A DNA stretch of 64,000 bases from Samsonia erythrinae (GCF_004342665.1 NZ_SMBY01000002.1:186001-250000); one strand, 5' to 3'. Shown: positions 9,775-20,059, numbered from the stretch's first letter. The notes: generated from the sequence alone by a model not told the origin. A program made the numbers and translations.

Positions 9775-11365
9775 AGAGGCTCGGTTTTGCATTGGTGGCC
9801 CAGGTTATCCCCTGTACTTGCTTTGACACGCCGAACTGAAACGCCGAAATATAAACCGGCAGCACATAGGCCTGATCGATGATTTCATGCTGGAGCTCGG
9901 TATAAATCCGTTTACGTTCGTCATCGCCAGCGCCCACGGCTTTTCTTAATTTTTCATCCAGCACGCTGAGCCGCGCAAAGTTATTGCCATTGGGCGGTAT
10001 GTAGTTGGAGTCAAAGACGGTACGTAAAATATCCGGTTCAGCGCGCGTGAAGAAGTTGGACGCGATATCGTACTGGTTGTCTTTGACTATCGTGGCGAAT
10101 TCGCCGGCATCAACCGGAAGCAGCTTCAATTCAAAGCCTGCCTGTTTGACCTGATACTGAATGGCCTGAAACAGCGTCACGTCCGCCGCTTCAACATTGG
10201 TCGTGACATAAGGGAAGCTGACGGACAAACGTTTACCGTCCTGAGTGCGATAGCCTTCACTATCCTTCGTTCCCCAACCTGAACTATCCAGCAACTGGTT
10301 GGCTTTTTGCAGATCAAAACCCCAGCGTGATTTTACCGACGGATCGTAATAAAGGGTGGTGGGCCCCAATACGTTATCTGCGGGTTTAAGCGTCCCGAAA
10401 TAGGCCGTTTTAACCGCCACCTCGGTGTCTACCGCGCGCTGGAACGCCTGACGAATCTTGACGTCCTGGAACGGCCCTTTGGTGGTATTAAAGTACAGTA
10501 CCCGGTTGACGCCAGGGTTTTCCTTGGTGATGACATCCAGACGCGGATTCTTTTTTACCGTAGAAAAATTAGCGGGTGGCACGGCATCAATAGCGTGCAG
10601 TTGTCCGCTGGTCAAGGCGCCCAATCGTACCGATGATTCGGGTAAGTATTTAAAGTTAACGCTATCCAAATACGCCGGACCGGTGTGCAGTGCAAAACCG
10701 GGGGCCCAGTTGTAATCAGGGCGTTTCGATAGCTTGCTGCCGCTGCCTTTCACAAAGGAATCGAGAATAAACGGCCCGGAACCGACCACGGTGTTGCTGG
10801 TATTGGGCGTTTTCTTCAGGTAGGTCGGCGACTGGATCCCCAGATAGGGAAGGCTCAGCCCCTGCAACAGCGGCGCAAAGGGCGCACTGTAGTGAATCAC
10901 CACCGTATAAGCATCCGGCGTTGAGATCTTGTCGACCGGGCCTAATAGTGATTTCGCGTAGCTGGAGGTGGTTTTCGGATCGAGAATCCGTTCAAGGTTG
11001 TATTTTACCGCTTCTGCATCCAGTTTGGTGCCGTCGCTGAATGTGACATCTTTGCGCAGGTGGAAGGTGTATTCGGTGTTGTTATCGTTAATTTTCCAGC
11101 TTTCCGCCAGCCAGGGCGTAAACGAGTTGTCCAGCGCCTGACCGACCAATGAGTCCACGATATTCCGGGTGATGAGCGCCGTCACGCCGTAGGCAGTAAT
11201 GTGGGGATCGATAATGGGCGTATCGCTGCCCAGCCCGATATTAAGAACACCGCCGGATACCGGTTTTTCACTGCTTTGTGCAGCGTAAGCGCCGGGGTTT
11301 AGGGCGAAAAGCAGCGAGAGTAATCCTGCTGCAACGGTTGTAACCTGAAGGTGATTTTTTTCCAT
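9752..11365 (-). CDS. Periplasmic substrate-binding protein (SBP family 5)
   Basis: 537-aa solute-binding protein of the DppA/OppA/NikA group. It has a Sec signal peptide with cleavage likely after GAYA (about residue 28) and no lipobox cysteine, so it is probably soluble in the periplasm. Family features include the lobe start GGVLNIGLGSDTPIIDPH and the YTFHLRKDVTFSDGTKLDA stretch. It is first in the operon with two permeases and a double ATPase. It sits between rha genes but shares no visible regulatory site with them; a link to rhamnose-containing plant polymers is only a guess. Confidence 0.9.
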   Translation of the reverse strand: MEKNHLQVTTVAAGLLSLLFALNPGAYAAQSSEKPVSGGVLNIGLGSDTPIIDPHITAYGVTALITRNIVDSLVGQALDNSFTPWLAESWKINDNNTEYTFHLRKDVTFSDGTKLDAEAVKYNLERILDPKTTSSYAKSLLGPVDKISTPDAYTVVIHYSAPFAPLLQGLSLPYLGIQSPTYLKKTPNTSNTVVGSGPFILDSFVKGSGSKLSKRPDYNWAPGFALHTGPAYLDSVNFKYLPESSVRLGALTSGQLHAIDAVPPANFSTVKKNPRLDVITKENPGVNRVLYFNTTKGPFQDVKIRQAFQRAVDTEVAVKTAYFGTLKPADNVLGPTTLYYDPSVKSRWGFDLQKANQLLDSSGWGTKDSEGYRTQDGKRLSVSFPYVTTNVEAADVTLFQAIQYQVKQAGFELKLLPVDAGEFATIVKDNQYDIASNFFTRAEPDILRTVFDSNYIPPNGNNFARLSVLDEKLRKAVGAGDDERKRIYTELQHEIIDQAYVLPVYISAFQFGVSKQVQGITWATNAKPSLYDVWIKR

Positions 11366-11869
11366 TCCCGGTGTCCTTTATAATGACATAAGGCCAAATT
11401 ACGGTCGTTTTTTCGCTACTCTAGGGTGCGCCCTTATGTGTGTAAAAGAATAAAAATAGATTTTCAATTCCATAAAAATATATATAGGTGGGGGGACTGA
11501 TAACGAGGATTTTGCCGGGGATTCAGATCCGTGCGTGATAATGGGGTAAAAACATCGGCTACCACCGGTGTCAGGAGGCATAAAAATAACGACATAATTT
11601 TTACTGACGCTATATTTTCTCTTTTGGGGTTATTCCGGATGAAATATCGCGTTGTCATACGCTATGCAATTTCATTTTTACTTTTTTAAATAACAGTTTC
11701 GCATAAATGAAACGCGCACTTTTGTTTAGCAGGGTAATTGATGTTTAAGGTTCGTATCGCTAATAACAAAATACAATAGAAAAACCGGATGATATATCAA
11801 TTAACATCTTTATTAGTCTGTAATTCCTATGTAAGAATATACTTCTTAATGAGTATTTTGGTGAAAAAA
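11366..11869. other. AT-rich intergenic region
   Basis: 504 bases between the divergent binding-protein gene and yagU. It must hold both promoters. I see no supported gene, no RNA fold I trust and no recognised operator. Short open frames here have no ribosome-binding site and no recognisable product. Confidence 0.5.
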
Positions 11870-12484
11870 ATGAACTTTTTTGAACAAACAGCTCCATCCC
11901 GAAGACGCTATGGGTTAGCCGCTTTTATTGGTTTGATCGCGGGTATTGTTTCATCTTTTGTGAAGTGGGGCGCAGAGAATCCGCTTCCGCCACGGAGCCC
12001 GACTGATTTGTTTAGCGATGCCTGCGCGCCTGAATTATTGATTAGGGCTGCGGGGCAAGTTGACTGTTCCCGAAATTTTCTTAATCCTCCTTATGTATTT
12101 TTACGCGATTGGCTTGGCGTCGTTGATCCTAATGCGGCGGTTTATACCTTTGCCGGTCATGTATTCAATTGGGTTGGCGTGACGCATATTATTTTCTCCG
12201 TTGTTTTTGCTGTAGGTTATTGCGTTGTTGCAGAAATTTTTCCAAAAATAAAATTATGGCAAGGGTTGCTGGCGGGTGCGCTGGCTCAACTGTTTGTTCA
12301 TATGATTTCATTTCCGCTGATGGGCCTGACGCCTTCTCTTTTTGTTCTCCCTTGGTATGAACATGTCTCGGAAATTGTAGGGCATCTGATTTGGTTTTGG
12401 TCTATTGAGATTATTCGTCGTGATTTACGAAATAGAATGACTCATGAGCCTGATCCTGAGATTCCTTTGAATGTTTCACGATAG
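11870..12484 (+). CDS. yagU: YagU family inner-membrane protein (DUF1440)
   Basis: 204-aa membrane protein, the same length as E. coli YagU and nearly identical through segments such as [35 protein letters not shown] and [17 protein letters not shown]. About four membrane helices. In E. coli YagU has been linked to acid resistance; the molecular role is not known. The ATG at 11870 is chosen because the protein then starts like YagU. The frame is open to 11789 and an ATG at 11849 is possible, but those extra residues match nothing. Confidence 0.92.
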   Translation: MNFFEQTAPSRRRYGLAAFIGLIAGIVSSFVKWGAENPLPPRSPTDLFSDACAPELLIRAAGQVDCSRNFLNPPYVFLRDWLGVVDPNAAVYTFAGHVFNWVGVTHIIFSVVFAVGYCVVAEIFPKIKLWQGLLAGALAQLFVHMISFPLMGLTPSLFVLPWYEHVSEIVGHLIWFWSIEIIRRDLRNRMTHEPDPEIPLNVSR

Positions 12485-12516
12485 GCGGTGATCTCGTCGT
12501 AAACGTGGCGTCCATT

Positions 12517-12551
12517 GCAAAACACCTTGAGCGAATCTCAAGGTGTTTTGC
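12517..12551. terminator. Bidirectional terminator between yagU and rhaT
   Basis: Perfect 15-bp stem (GCAAAACACCTTGAG and its complement) with a five-base loop, placed between the convergent yagU and rhaT genes. The A/T-rich outer arms provide a U-tract on either strand. Confidence 0.9.
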
Positions 12552-12594
12552 TTCTGTAACGGAACCATTGGCTACGAACGTGAGGATAAGGCGT

Positions 12595-13629
12595 TTACGC
12601 GGCCATGCCCAGTCCGACAATATTCGCCGCCAGAATAATCACCGCGCAGCCTAACACCAGCATGCGCACAGGTTTCTGACCAACGGCTTTCCACTCCTTA
12701 AACAATAATCCGACGATGCCGCCGCACAGCACATAGAAGCTCATGTGCAGCATCCAACTGATATAGGTATAGTCTGCCGGAATATTGGCATGGCCCCAGG
12801 CATAGAAAAAGAACTGCAAATACCACATGACTCCGCCCAGAATGGCGAAGAGGGCGTTGGCGATCAGCAACGGTTTGGCTTGTGACAGATCGGCTTTCAG
12901 GGAAATGCCTTTGCAGACGGCTAAGCGGATGAGACAGAAACCCAGATTGATAATGGCGCCGCCCCCCATGATCACTACATAGCTGGGGAGTGCAACATAG
13001 AGCGCGTTGATGCCCAGCGACTGCGCCGCGGCATGCATTGGCTTGGCGGCATCCATGGCGAATGACATACCGGCGGAGAAAATGCCGCACATGACGGCCA
13101 GTATCAGCCCTTTTTTCAGGTTGAATTCTTCAGCGCGGATACCGAGCGCGCGCTCTTTCAGTAAACCGGCATAGCTGACAATCGCGACGCCAATGACGGC
13201 CACCAGCACGCCTAATAACGTCATTTTTCCGCCGGCGGAACCAAACAGAATTGAAAACTTACCTTGCAGAACCGGGGTCATCAGCGTGCCGATAATCAGC
13301 GTCACGCCGATGGCAATACCGATGCCCATTGACATGCCAAGATAGCGCATTGTCAGACCATAATTAATATTGCCAATCCCCCACATGGCGCCGAAAAGAA
13401 AGACGGGCAGCAGGGTCGACATATCGAACGAACCGTAATAACGCCAAAAATCAGGGAGCAACCACCAACTGATGCCCCAGGGCAGGATAATCCATGAGAA
13501 AAACCCGCCTAGTGACCACATGGTTTCCCACGACCAGTTTTTAACCTGTTTAAGCGGCGCATAGAAACAGGCTGCACTGGCTGCGCCGACGAAATGCCAG
13601 AAAATACCGAGAATAATAGGATTGCTCAT
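12595..13629 (-). CDS. rhaT: L-rhamnose/H+ symporter
   Basis: 344-aa inner-membrane transporter, the same length as E. coli RhaT, with ten predicted helices and highly conserved segments such as [21 protein letters not shown], split here across residues 15-35, and the [17 protein letters not shown] and [18 protein letters not shown] motifs. It brings L-rhamnose in by proton symport. It is separated from rhaBADSR by about 7 kb (toxin-antitoxin pair, ABC importer, yagU), unlike E. coli where rhaT adjoins rhaR. Confidence 0.96.
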   Translation of the reverse strand: MSNPIILGIFWHFVGAASAACFYAPLKQVKNWSWETMWSLGGFFSWIILPWGISWWLLPDFWRYYGSFDMSTLLPVFLFGAMWGIGNINYGLTMRYLGMSMGIGIAIGVTLIIGTLMTPVLQGKFSILFGSAGGKMTLLGVLVAVIGVAIVSYAGLLKERALGIRAEEFNLKKGLILAVMCGIFSAGMSFAMDAAKPMHAAAQSLGINALYVALPSYVVIMGGGAIINLGFCLIRLAVCKGISLKADLSQAKPLLIANALFAILGGVMWYLQFFFYAWGHANIPADYTYISWMLHMSFYVLCGGIVGLLFKEWKAVGQKPVRMLVLGCAVIILAANIVGLGMAA

Positions 13630-13960
13630 GCGTAACCCCTTGTTTTATTTGTAACAAGCCTGTGTTTGGCTTTGAATGTAGAGTTCAGTGTAGGGATGCT
13701 GCCAACGCGCCCGGCGCGGTGGCGAGAAACAGTGTAGAAAGGCGCTAAAATACGTACCTTCAAATGCGTGCCACGCACAGGAAAAGTGCGGCATCGGTTT
13801 GAAGGTTCATGCAGGCAGGATCACAAAACGCGGTAATATTCCTGATGGCCTGAGGGGCAGGCGGATTCTTCAATGGTGCGACCTGTTCAAGAATTGATTA
13901 ACACCGTAGCAAAAATTTTCGCTATTATTTCCTTCTTTTTTCACCTGCATATAGTGAGTT
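13630..13960. promoter_or_regulatory. rhaT/yqhA divergent intergenic region with spaced inverted repeat
   Basis: 331 bases without a gene, holding the rhaT and yqhA promoters. The visible structure is an inverted repeat, ACCTTCAAA at 13756-13764 and TTTGAAGGT at 13798-13806, arms 42 bases apart. It lies 127-177 bases upstream of the rhaT start. A regulator site is possible, but I cannot match it to RhaS half-sites. Confidence 0.35.
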
Positions 13961-14467
13961 ATGGAACGTTTTATTGAGAATCTGATGTATACGTCACGCT
14001 GGCTGCTCGCCCCCGTTTACCTGGGGTTGTCGCTGGGCATACTGGCGCTCGCGATCAAGTTTTTCCAGGAGGTGTTCCACGTTCTGCCCAATATCCTTGA
14101 GATCGCAGAGGCCGATTTAGTGCTGGTACTGCTGTCGCTGATCGATATGACGCTGGTGGGGGGATTGCTGGTCATGATGATGCTGTCTGGCTACGAGAAT
14201 TTCGTCTCGTCTTTGGATATCTCCAGCGGCAGAGAAAAGCTGAACTGGCTCGGCAAGATGGACTCCGGTTCGCTGAAAAACAAAGTGGCCGCCTCAATCG
14301 TAGCGATTTCATCGATTCATCTGCTGCGTGTCTTCATGGATGCCCGTAATATCCCGGATAACAAGCTGATGTGGTACGTCATTATCCATTTGACGTTTGT
14401 GCTGTCGGCGCTGGTTATGGGGCATCTGGACCGCATGTCGCGTCATGAAAAAGGCAAGACGGCGTGA
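13961..14467 (+). CDS. yqhA: YqhA family membrane protein (UPF0114)
   Basis: 168-aa inner-membrane protein of the UPF0114 family; length and sequence agree with E. coli YqhA (164 aa). Three or four helices, with conserved [40 protein letters not shown] and [12 protein letters not shown]. The function is unknown. It stands alone, 95 bases before curA on the same strand. Confidence 0.92.
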   Translation: MERFIENLMYTSRWLLAPVYLGLSLGILALAIKFFQEVFHVLPNILEIAEADLVLVLLSLIDMTLVGGLLVMMMLSGYENFVSSLDISSGREKLNWLGKMDSGSLKNKVAASIVAISSIHLLRVFMDARNIPDNKLMWYVIIHLTFVLSALVMGHLDRMSRHEKGKTA

Positions 14468-14562
14468 TAAACGCTGAGCGGTTTGCGTAATCAGAGAAAA
14501 GATCGGATCCTATTGTTAATGGCGTGTCGTTTATCCATACGCCTTATTCAACGGAGGATGTT

Positions 14563-15600
14563 ATGTCGCAAACCGCTCACATTAATCGTCGTGTGGTTCT
14601 GGCTAAACGCCCGCACGGCGCGCCTACGCAAGCTAATTTTCGCTTAGAGCAGCAGGCCATCCCGCAAGTAAAAACCGGACAAATACTTCTGCGTACCGTG
14701 TTTCTTTCCCTCGATCCTTATATGCGTGGCCGCATGAGCGACGCCCCTTCTTATGCCAAACCGGTTGAACTGAATGAGGTCATGGTGGGAGGGACCATCA
14801 GCCGCGTGGTTGAGTCAGAAAACCCGGATTATCAGGCGGGAGACTGGGTATTGTCCTATAGCGGCTGGCAGGACTATGCCCTTTCCGATGGGAAAGGGTT
14901 AACGAATCTCGGCCAGTCGCCAACCAATCCCTCCTATGCGTTGGGTGTGCTGGGGATGCCGGGGTTTACCGCGTACATGGGGCTGATGGATATCGGCCAG
15001 CCTAAAGCTGGTGAAACGCTGGTTGTCGCTGCCGCGACGGGGCCGGTTGGCGCGACGGTAGGCCAGCTTGGGAAGCTGAAAGGTTGCCGGGTCATTGGCG
15101 TTGCCGGTGGTGCAGAGAAGTGTCGCTACGCGGTTGAGGCGCTGGGGTTTGATGTGTGTCTCGACCATCACGCGGATGATTTTGCCGAACAGTTGCAACA
15201 AACCTGCCCGCAGGGCATTGATATCTATTTTGAAAACGTCGGCGGGAAAGTGTTTGACGCAGTGTTGCCGCTCCTTAATACCTCGGCGCGCGTGCCGTTA
15301 TGCGGACTGGTCTCAAGCTATAATGCGACGGGGTTGCCTGATGGGCCGGATCGCTTACCGTTGTTGATGGGTACCCTGCTGAAGAAGCGAATTCGTTTGC
15401 AGGGTTTCATCATTTTTGATGATTATGGTCATCGCTTCGATGAGTTTTGGCAAGCCGTTTCACCGTGGGTGGCCGCGGGTAAGATCAAGTATCGGGAAGA
15501 GATTGTCGATGGACTGGAAAATGCGCCTGAGGCCTTTATCGGCCTGCTGCAAGGCCGCAATTTCGGTAAATTAGTGGTCAGAGTTGGGCCCGACGCCTGA
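14563..15600 (+). CDS. curA: NADPH-dependent curcumin reductase / 2-alkenal reductase
   Basis: 345-aa zinc-free medium-chain reductase, the same length as E. coli CurA (YncB). The Rossmann nucleotide-binding core is AAATGPVGATVGQLGKLKGCRVIGVAGG, read here as two pieces around residues 151-178; LSLDPYMRGRMSDAPSY and VLGMPGFTAYMGL are further family signatures. It reduces double bonds of alpha,beta-unsaturated carbonyl compounds. The ATG at 14563 has GGAGG five bases upstream; the longer frame from 14524 adds residues absent from relatives. Confidence 0.95.
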   Translation: MSQTAHINRRVVLAKRPHGAPTQANFRLEQQAIPQVKTGQILLRTVFLSLDPYMRGRMSDAPSYAKPVELNEVMVGGTISRVVESENPDYQAGDWVLSYSGWQDYALSDGKGLTNLGQSPTNPSYALGVLGMPGFTAYMGLMDIGQPKAGETLVVAAATGPVGATVGQLGKLKGCRVIGVAGGAEKCRYAVEALGFDVCLDHHADDFAEQLQQTCPQGIDIYFENVGGKVFDAVLPLLNTSARVPLCGLVSSYNATGLPDGPDRLPLLMGTLLKKRIRLQGFIIFDDYGHRFDEFWQAVSPWVAAGKIKYREEIVDGLENAPEAFIGLLQGRNFGKLVVRVGPDA

Positions 15601-15608
15601 TACATCGG

Positions 15609-15636
15609 ACTCGCCGCGTCAGCGGCGAGTTTTGCT
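15609..15636 (+). terminator. Rho-independent terminator after curA
   Basis: Nine-base-pair stem (ACTCGCCGC and its complement) with a GTCA loop, followed by TTTGCTTT. It lies 9 bases after the curA stop, with convergent ubiI beyond. Confidence 0.85.
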
Positions 15637-15649
15637 TTCCATGCCTGTT

Positions 15650-16858
15650 TTATTTTTTCCCAACGCTAAGCCAGTCGGGCAGATCGTGTAATCCCATTGC
15701 CTGACGCACCAGCGTGGGTTTTATGCCGGGCAGTTTGTCCGCCAGCACCAGGCCGACATCGCGCAGCAGTTTTTTCGCCGGGTTGTCGCCGTCAAACAGT
15801 TCACGGAACCCTTGCATACTGGCGAGCATCACGGCGGCGCTGTGTTTGCGGCGGCGTTCATAGCGTCGCAGATAACGGTGTTGGCCGATATCTTTGCCCT
15901 GCGCCTGTAAGCGCTTCAGCTCCGCAATCAGTTCGGCGACATCCATAAAGCCAAGGTTAACGCCTTGCCCTGCCAGCGGGTGAATGGTGTGTGCCGCGTC
16001 GCCAACCAGAACCAGACGGTGTGCCGCGAAGCTGCGAGCGTAGCGCCCCATTAGCGGGAAGGTCTGACGTTCACTTTCCAGTTCGCAAAGCCCGAGACGC
16101 ATATCAAAGGCCATGGCGACCTGGCGGTTGAATTCCTCCACCGGCAAATTTTGCATCGCCTGTGCCTGTTCCGGCGGAAGCGACCAGACAATCGAACAGA
16201 GGCGCGGCTCATCCAGAGGCAGGAAAGCCAGAATACCATCGCCGTGAAATACCTGACGCGCGGCGGACTGGTGCGGGTATTCGGTTCGAATCGTTGCGAC
16301 CAGCGCATGGTGGCCGTAATCCCAAAAGGTCAGCGGCATATCCGCATGCTGGCGTAGCCACGATCGTGCGCCATCCGCACCGACCACCAGTCGGGCGGTC
16401 AGCATGCTGTCGTCCTGCAAGGTGATGAAGGCGTCGTTTTCTCCCCAGGCGACCTGTTTTAGCGCCGTCGGGCACAGCAGCGTGATGTCGCTTAACTGAG
16501 AGGCGCGTTGCCACAGTGTCTGTTGAATCACTGGGTTTTCAATAATATGCCCAAGATGGGAAAAGCCAAATTCATCGCCGCTGAAGCAAATTTTACCGAA
16601 GCTGTCTTTATCCCAGACCTGCATATTGTTGTAAGGGCTGACGCGCCGGGCCACAAGGTTTTCCCAAACGCCGATATGGCGCAGCAGGCGCTCGCTGGCG
16701 GCGTTGATGGCGGAGACGCGCAGCGCGTGATCTTTGCCGGTTGGCTCGGGGGCCTGTTTTTCCAGTACGGCGATGCGCAGGCCGCTACCCTGTAAACCAC
16801 AGGCCAGCGCCAGACCGACCATACCGCCGCCGGCAATAACCACGTCGAATGATTGCAT
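15650..16858 (-). CDS. ubiI: 2-octaprenylphenol hydroxylase (ubiquinone C5 hydroxylation)
   Basis: 402-aa FAD-dependent monooxygenase (formerly VisC) that adds the C5 hydroxyl in ubiquinone synthesis. It has an N-terminal dinucleotide fold DVVIAGGGMVGLALACGLQGSG, here split over residues 5-27, then the DG motif VVGADGARSWLRQHA and the GD motif LVLVGDAAHTIHPLAGQG. The second of two in-frame ATGs (16858) is taken because AGGA lies at proper spacing and the product then starts as in E. coli; the first (16864) is only two codons earlier. It follows ubiH in the ygfB-pepP-ubiH-ubiI order. Confidence 0.95.
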   Translation of the reverse strand: MQSFDVVIAGGGMVGLALACGLQGSGLRIAVLEKQAPEPTGKDHALRVSAINAASERLLRHIGVWENLVARRVSPYNNMQVWDKDSFGKICFSGDEFGFSHLGHIIENPVIQQTLWQRASQLSDITLLCPTALKQVAWGENDAFITLQDDSMLTARLVVGADGARSWLRQHADMPLTFWDYGHHALVATIRTEYPHQSAARQVFHGDGILAFLPLDEPRLCSIVWSLPPEQAQAMQNLPVEEFNRQVAMAFDMRLGLCELESERQTFPLMGRYARSFAAHRLVLVGDAAHTIHPLAGQGVNLGFMDVAELIAELKRLQAQGKDIGQHRYLRRYERRRKHSAAVMLASMQGFRELFDGDNPAKKLLRDVGLVLADKLPGIKPTLVRQAMGLHDLPDWLSVGKK

Positions 16859-16886
16859 TTCCATCTCTTCCTGTTGGCGAGCTTAA

Positions 16887-18065
16887 TTAACGTTCCACCC
16901 AGCCGAGCGTACGACGGGCAAAGGCGTCGCGCATCAGGGGCAGGTGATTCATGGCGATCAGGCCGAGATTGCGACCAACGGCCAGCGCGGTGTAGCGATT
17001 GGCAAACAGGCTGACCAACCCGTCAGTGATCGCGATCGTCGCGTTCTGGTCGGGCGCGCGGCGTTGCTGATAGCGGCTGAGCACGCGGTACTGACCGATA
17101 TCCTGCTGATTTTTTGCCGCATCGACGACCGTTTCCGCCAGCGACATTACATCACGAATGCCAAGATTGAAGCCTTGTCCGGCAATCGGGTGCAGCGTTT
17201 GTGCCGCGTTGCCTACCAGCGCCAGCCGGTGGCTAATATGCTGGCTGGCCGTCAACAGGCGCAGCGGATAGCGGTGACGTTCGCCGATGTGGGTAAACCG
17301 CCCGAGCCGCCAGCCAAAGGCCCGTTGCAGCTGTTGGCGAAACGCGCTTTCGTCCCAGCCATCGATCTCACTTTGGCTTTGCTTATCATGGCACCACACC
17401 AGCGAACTGCGGCCATTGCTCATCGGCAATAGCGCCAGTGGGCCATGCGGCGTAAAACGCTCGAAAGCCCGCCCCCGATGCGGTTCGGCGGTGGTCACAT
17501 TGGCGATGACGGCGATCTGATGATAATCATGCTGTTGCCACTGAATCCCGCAGGTTTGCGACAGCATGGAGTGCGAGCCGTCAGCGGCAACCATCAGTTG
17601 CCCGGTGAGCGCCGTGCCGTTGTCCAGCATGAGCGTCGCATGCTCCGCTGTTCGCGTCACGGCAACCACTTTGGCAGGGCAGTGCAGGCGCACGCCGGGA
17701 GCGTGTTGTAGCAGGGAAAACAGGCGCTGCCCAATGTCGTGCAGTTCAACCACGTACCCCAGCGCCTGTACACGATAATCGGACGCGTTCAGATTTACCA
17801 CGCTGGCATGCCCGCGTTCGCTGACGTGAATGTCGGTTATCGCGGTTGCACCGCTGGATAGCGCTTGCCAGATGCCCAGCGTCGCCAGTTGCTGGCATGT
17901 GCCGTCCGACAGCGCGATCGCGCGGGCGTCAAAGCCCGGATGTTCTCTGTCGAACGGGGAATAGGCTTCAACCAGCTCGACGGGTATCGTACCTTGCGAA
18001 AGCCGGGATATTGCCAGCGCCAGCGTTGCGCCCGCCATCCCGCCACCGACAATCATGACCGCCAT
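16887..18065 (-). CDS. ubiH: 2-octaprenyl-6-methoxyphenol hydroxylase
   Basis: 392-aa FAD monooxygenase for the C1 hydroxylation in ubiquinone synthesis, the same length as E. coli UbiH. Motifs are MIVGGGMAGATLALAISRLS (FAD fold), MVAADGSHSML (DG motif) and LALVGNAAQTLHPIAGQGFN (ribityl/GD motif, with Asn replacing Asp as in E. coli UbiH). It is paralogous to ubiI next door; the two are 28 bases apart. pepP ends 25 bases upstream. Confidence 0.95.
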   Translation of the reverse strand: MAVMIVGGGMAGATLALAISRLSQGTIPVELVEAYSPFDREHPGFDARAIALSDGTCQQLATLGIWQALSSGATAITDIHVSERGHASVVNLNASDYRVQALGYVVELHDIGQRLFSLLQHAPGVRLHCPAKVVAVTRTAEHATLMLDNGTALTGQLMVAADGSHSMLSQTCGIQWQQHDYHQIAVIANVTTAEPHRGRAFERFTPHGPLALLPMSNGRSSLVWCHDKQSQSEIDGWDESAFRQQLQRAFGWRLGRFTHIGERHRYPLRLLTASQHISHRLALVGNAAQTLHPIAGQGFNLGIRDVMSLAETVVDAAKNQQDIGQYRVLSRYQQRRAPDQNATIAITDGLVSLFANRYTALAVGRNLGLIAMNHLPLMRDAFARRTLGWVER

Positions 18066-18090
18066 GTTTTAGTCCTGTTGATAAAGCTGC

Positions 18091-19416
18091 TTAGTGTTGT
18101 TTGTCATGCCGTTGCGCCATCAGCGCCTCAATGGCATCGGCGTCTTTGACGACGCCTGCCGTCAGGTTTTCATTGCCGTTTTCGGTAATCAGGATGTTGT
18201 CCTCAATGCGCACGCCGATCCCCCGGTACGGCTGCGGCACGTTGGCGTCGGGTGCGATATAAAGGCCCGGTTCGACAGTCAACACCATGCCCGGTTCGAG
18301 TGGGCGGCCGCGATCGGTCGAGCCGTAATCGCCCACATCGTGTACATCCAGACCCAACCAGTGGCTGAGGCCATGCATGAAGAATTGGCGATGCGCCTGT
18401 CCGGCAATCAGCGCTTCCACTTCTCCTTTCATGACGCCGAGCTTGATGAGGCCGTTAACCATCGTCCGCACCACTTCTTCATTCACCTCCCGGATGCTGC
18501 GACCCGGGGCGAACAGCGCCAGCGCCCGAAGTTGCGATTGCAGGACGATGTCGTAGATCGCACGTTGCGCTGCGCTGAATTTCCCGTTGACGGGAAAAGT
18601 CCGGGTAATATCGCCGGCATAGCTTTTGTATTCACAGCCCGCGTCAATCAGCACCAGATCGCCGTCGCGCATTTGCGCCTCATTTTCGGTGTAGTGCAGG
18701 ATGCAGGCATTGTCGCCGCTGCCGACAATGGTGTTGTAAGAGGGATACCGCGCGCCGTGGCGGGTAAACTCGTGGTGAATTTCGCCTTCAAGCTGGTATT
18801 CATACATGCCGGGGCGGCATTTCTGCATGGCGCGCGTATGGGCCAGCGCCGTAATTTCGCAGGCGCGACGTAAGATGCTGATTTCTTCCGGCGATTTGAA
18901 CAGGCGCATCTCGTGCACCCACGGGCGCCAGTCGGTTAGCGTGGCGGGAGCAACAAACCCCTGACGCGTGCCGTTGCGCAAGGTTTCCAACGCGGAAAAA
19001 ACCAGTTTATCGGCGTAATCGTACTGCCCTTGCGCGTGGTACACCACGTCCAGCCCATTCAATAATAAATGCAGCTGCGTGCCGATATCGCTGAACGGCA
19101 AGGCGCGGTCGACGCCGAGCCTGGCTGGCGCGGCATCCTGTCCCAAACGGCGGCCAAACCAGATCTCGGCAGTCAGATCGCGCACGCGGTTGAAGATGAC
19201 GCTGTGATGATGTTTTTCATCGCTTTTGACCAGTAGCAGAACGGCTTCCGGTTCATTGAATCCCGTGAAATACCAGAAATCGCTATTCTGGCGATAAGGA
19301 TAATCACTGTCGGCATTGCGCTGCGCTTCCGGCGCGGAAAAGAAGATTGCCGCGCTGCCCGGCGCCATTTTTTCCAACAGGCTCTGACGACGAACAAGAA
19401 ATTCTTTTGGATTCAT
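18091..19416 (-). CDS. pepP: Xaa-Pro aminopeptidase P
   Basis: 441-aa cytoplasmic metallopeptidase that removes N-terminal residues preceding proline. It is the expected E. coli length. The pita-bread fold ligands are visible: Asp in VLIDAGCEY and in YAGDITRTF, His in HGLSHWLGLDVHDVG, Glu in LTVEPGLYI and in GVRIEDNIL, the full two-manganese site. The ATG at 19416 is preceded by AGGAG; the frame extends 17 codons more but those match nothing. It lies 55 bases after ygfB. Confidence 0.95.
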   Translation of the reverse strand: MNPKEFLVRRQSLLEKMAPGSAAIFFSAPEAQRNADSDYPYRQNSDFWYFTGFNEPEAVLLLVKSDEKHHHSVIFNRVRDLTAEIWFGRRLGQDAAPARLGVDRALPFSDIGTQLHLLLNGLDVVYHAQGQYDYADKLVFSALETLRNGTRQGFVAPATLTDWRPWVHEMRLFKSPEEISILRRACEITALAHTRAMQKCRPGMYEYQLEGEIHHEFTRHGARYPSYNTIVGSGDNACILHYTENEAQMRDGDLVLIDAGCEYKSYAGDITRTFPVNGKFSAAQRAIYDIVLQSQLRALALFAPGRSIREVNEEVVRTMVNGLIKLGVMKGEVEALIAGQAHRQFFMHGLSHWLGLDVHDVGDYGSTDRGRPLEPGMVLTVEPGLYIAPDANVPQPYRGIGVRIEDNILITENGNENLTAGVVKDADAIEALMAQRHDKQH

Positions 19417-19471
19417 CACTACTCCTGAATATTGTCCGGACGGTTGCCTTTTCCTTCCGTCCCGCAAGGCA

Positions 19472-20059
19472 TTAATGTAGCGTCGGTTTTTGCTGCTCGG
19501 CTGCGGTTACCGTGCTCTGGCTGGTAAATTCGTTATGGCACAAAATGGCAGAAACGCGCACGTACTCAATCACTTCTTCCAGTGATTGCGCCAATTCTTC
19601 CTGATCTTCATTTTCGTCGTAACCAAGCTGCGCAATGTTGCGTAAATCGGCAATGGCCTCTTTCAGGTCGCCTTTCGCTTTGTTTAACTGCGGCTGAACG
19701 ACACCCAGCCCAAGCAGGAAGTGGTTGACCCAGCCGGCCAGCGCGTCCGCGCGATCGAAGACGCTCACTTGGTCTTGTGTGTCATCAGGCAGGAAAAGCT
19801 GGAACAGAAAGCCATCATCCTCCAGCGCCTCACGCGTGGCCAGATACAGGTTCTGAAGCGGTTGCGACAGCGTTTGAGTAAACGCCATGCCTTCATTGGT
19901 CAGCTCAAAAACCAGCGTCCTCCAACTGTCGTCATGGTTGCCGCCACACAGCATCCCACTGATCAAACCGTGCATTTCTGCGGCGGTCAGTGCGACTTGT
20001 TGTTGGTGAAGCAGTTGGTCAAGACCTTCATAGGCAGGAAACGTATTCTCTATAGACAT
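19472..20059 (-). CDS. ygfB: YgfB family protein (UPF0149)
   Basis: 195-aa cytoplasmic all-alpha protein of the YgfB/YecA UPF0149 family, of usual length. Conserved features include [13 protein letters not shown] near residue 28, [10 protein letters not shown] and the acidic [21 protein letters not shown] stretch (residues about 149-169). In Pseudomonas a homologue interferes with the AlpA antiterminator; no role is proven in enterobacteria. It is the likely first gene of the ygfB-pepP-ubiH-ubiI operon, divergent from zapA. Confidence 0.92.
   Translation of the reverse strand: MSIENTFPAYEGLDQLLHQQQVALTAAEMHGLISGMLCGGNHDDSWRTLVFELTNEGMAFTQTLSQPLQNLYLATREALEDDGFLFQLFLPDDTQDQVSVFDRADALAGWVNHFLLGLGVVQPQLNKAKGDLKEAIADLRNIAQLGYDENEDQEELAQSLEEVIEYVRVSAILCHNEFTSQSTVTAAEQQKPTLH

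Noticed and set aside
11399..11658. Two short minus-strand frames upstream of the binding-protein gene
   Set aside because: No ribosome-binding site, odd composition, no recognised family.
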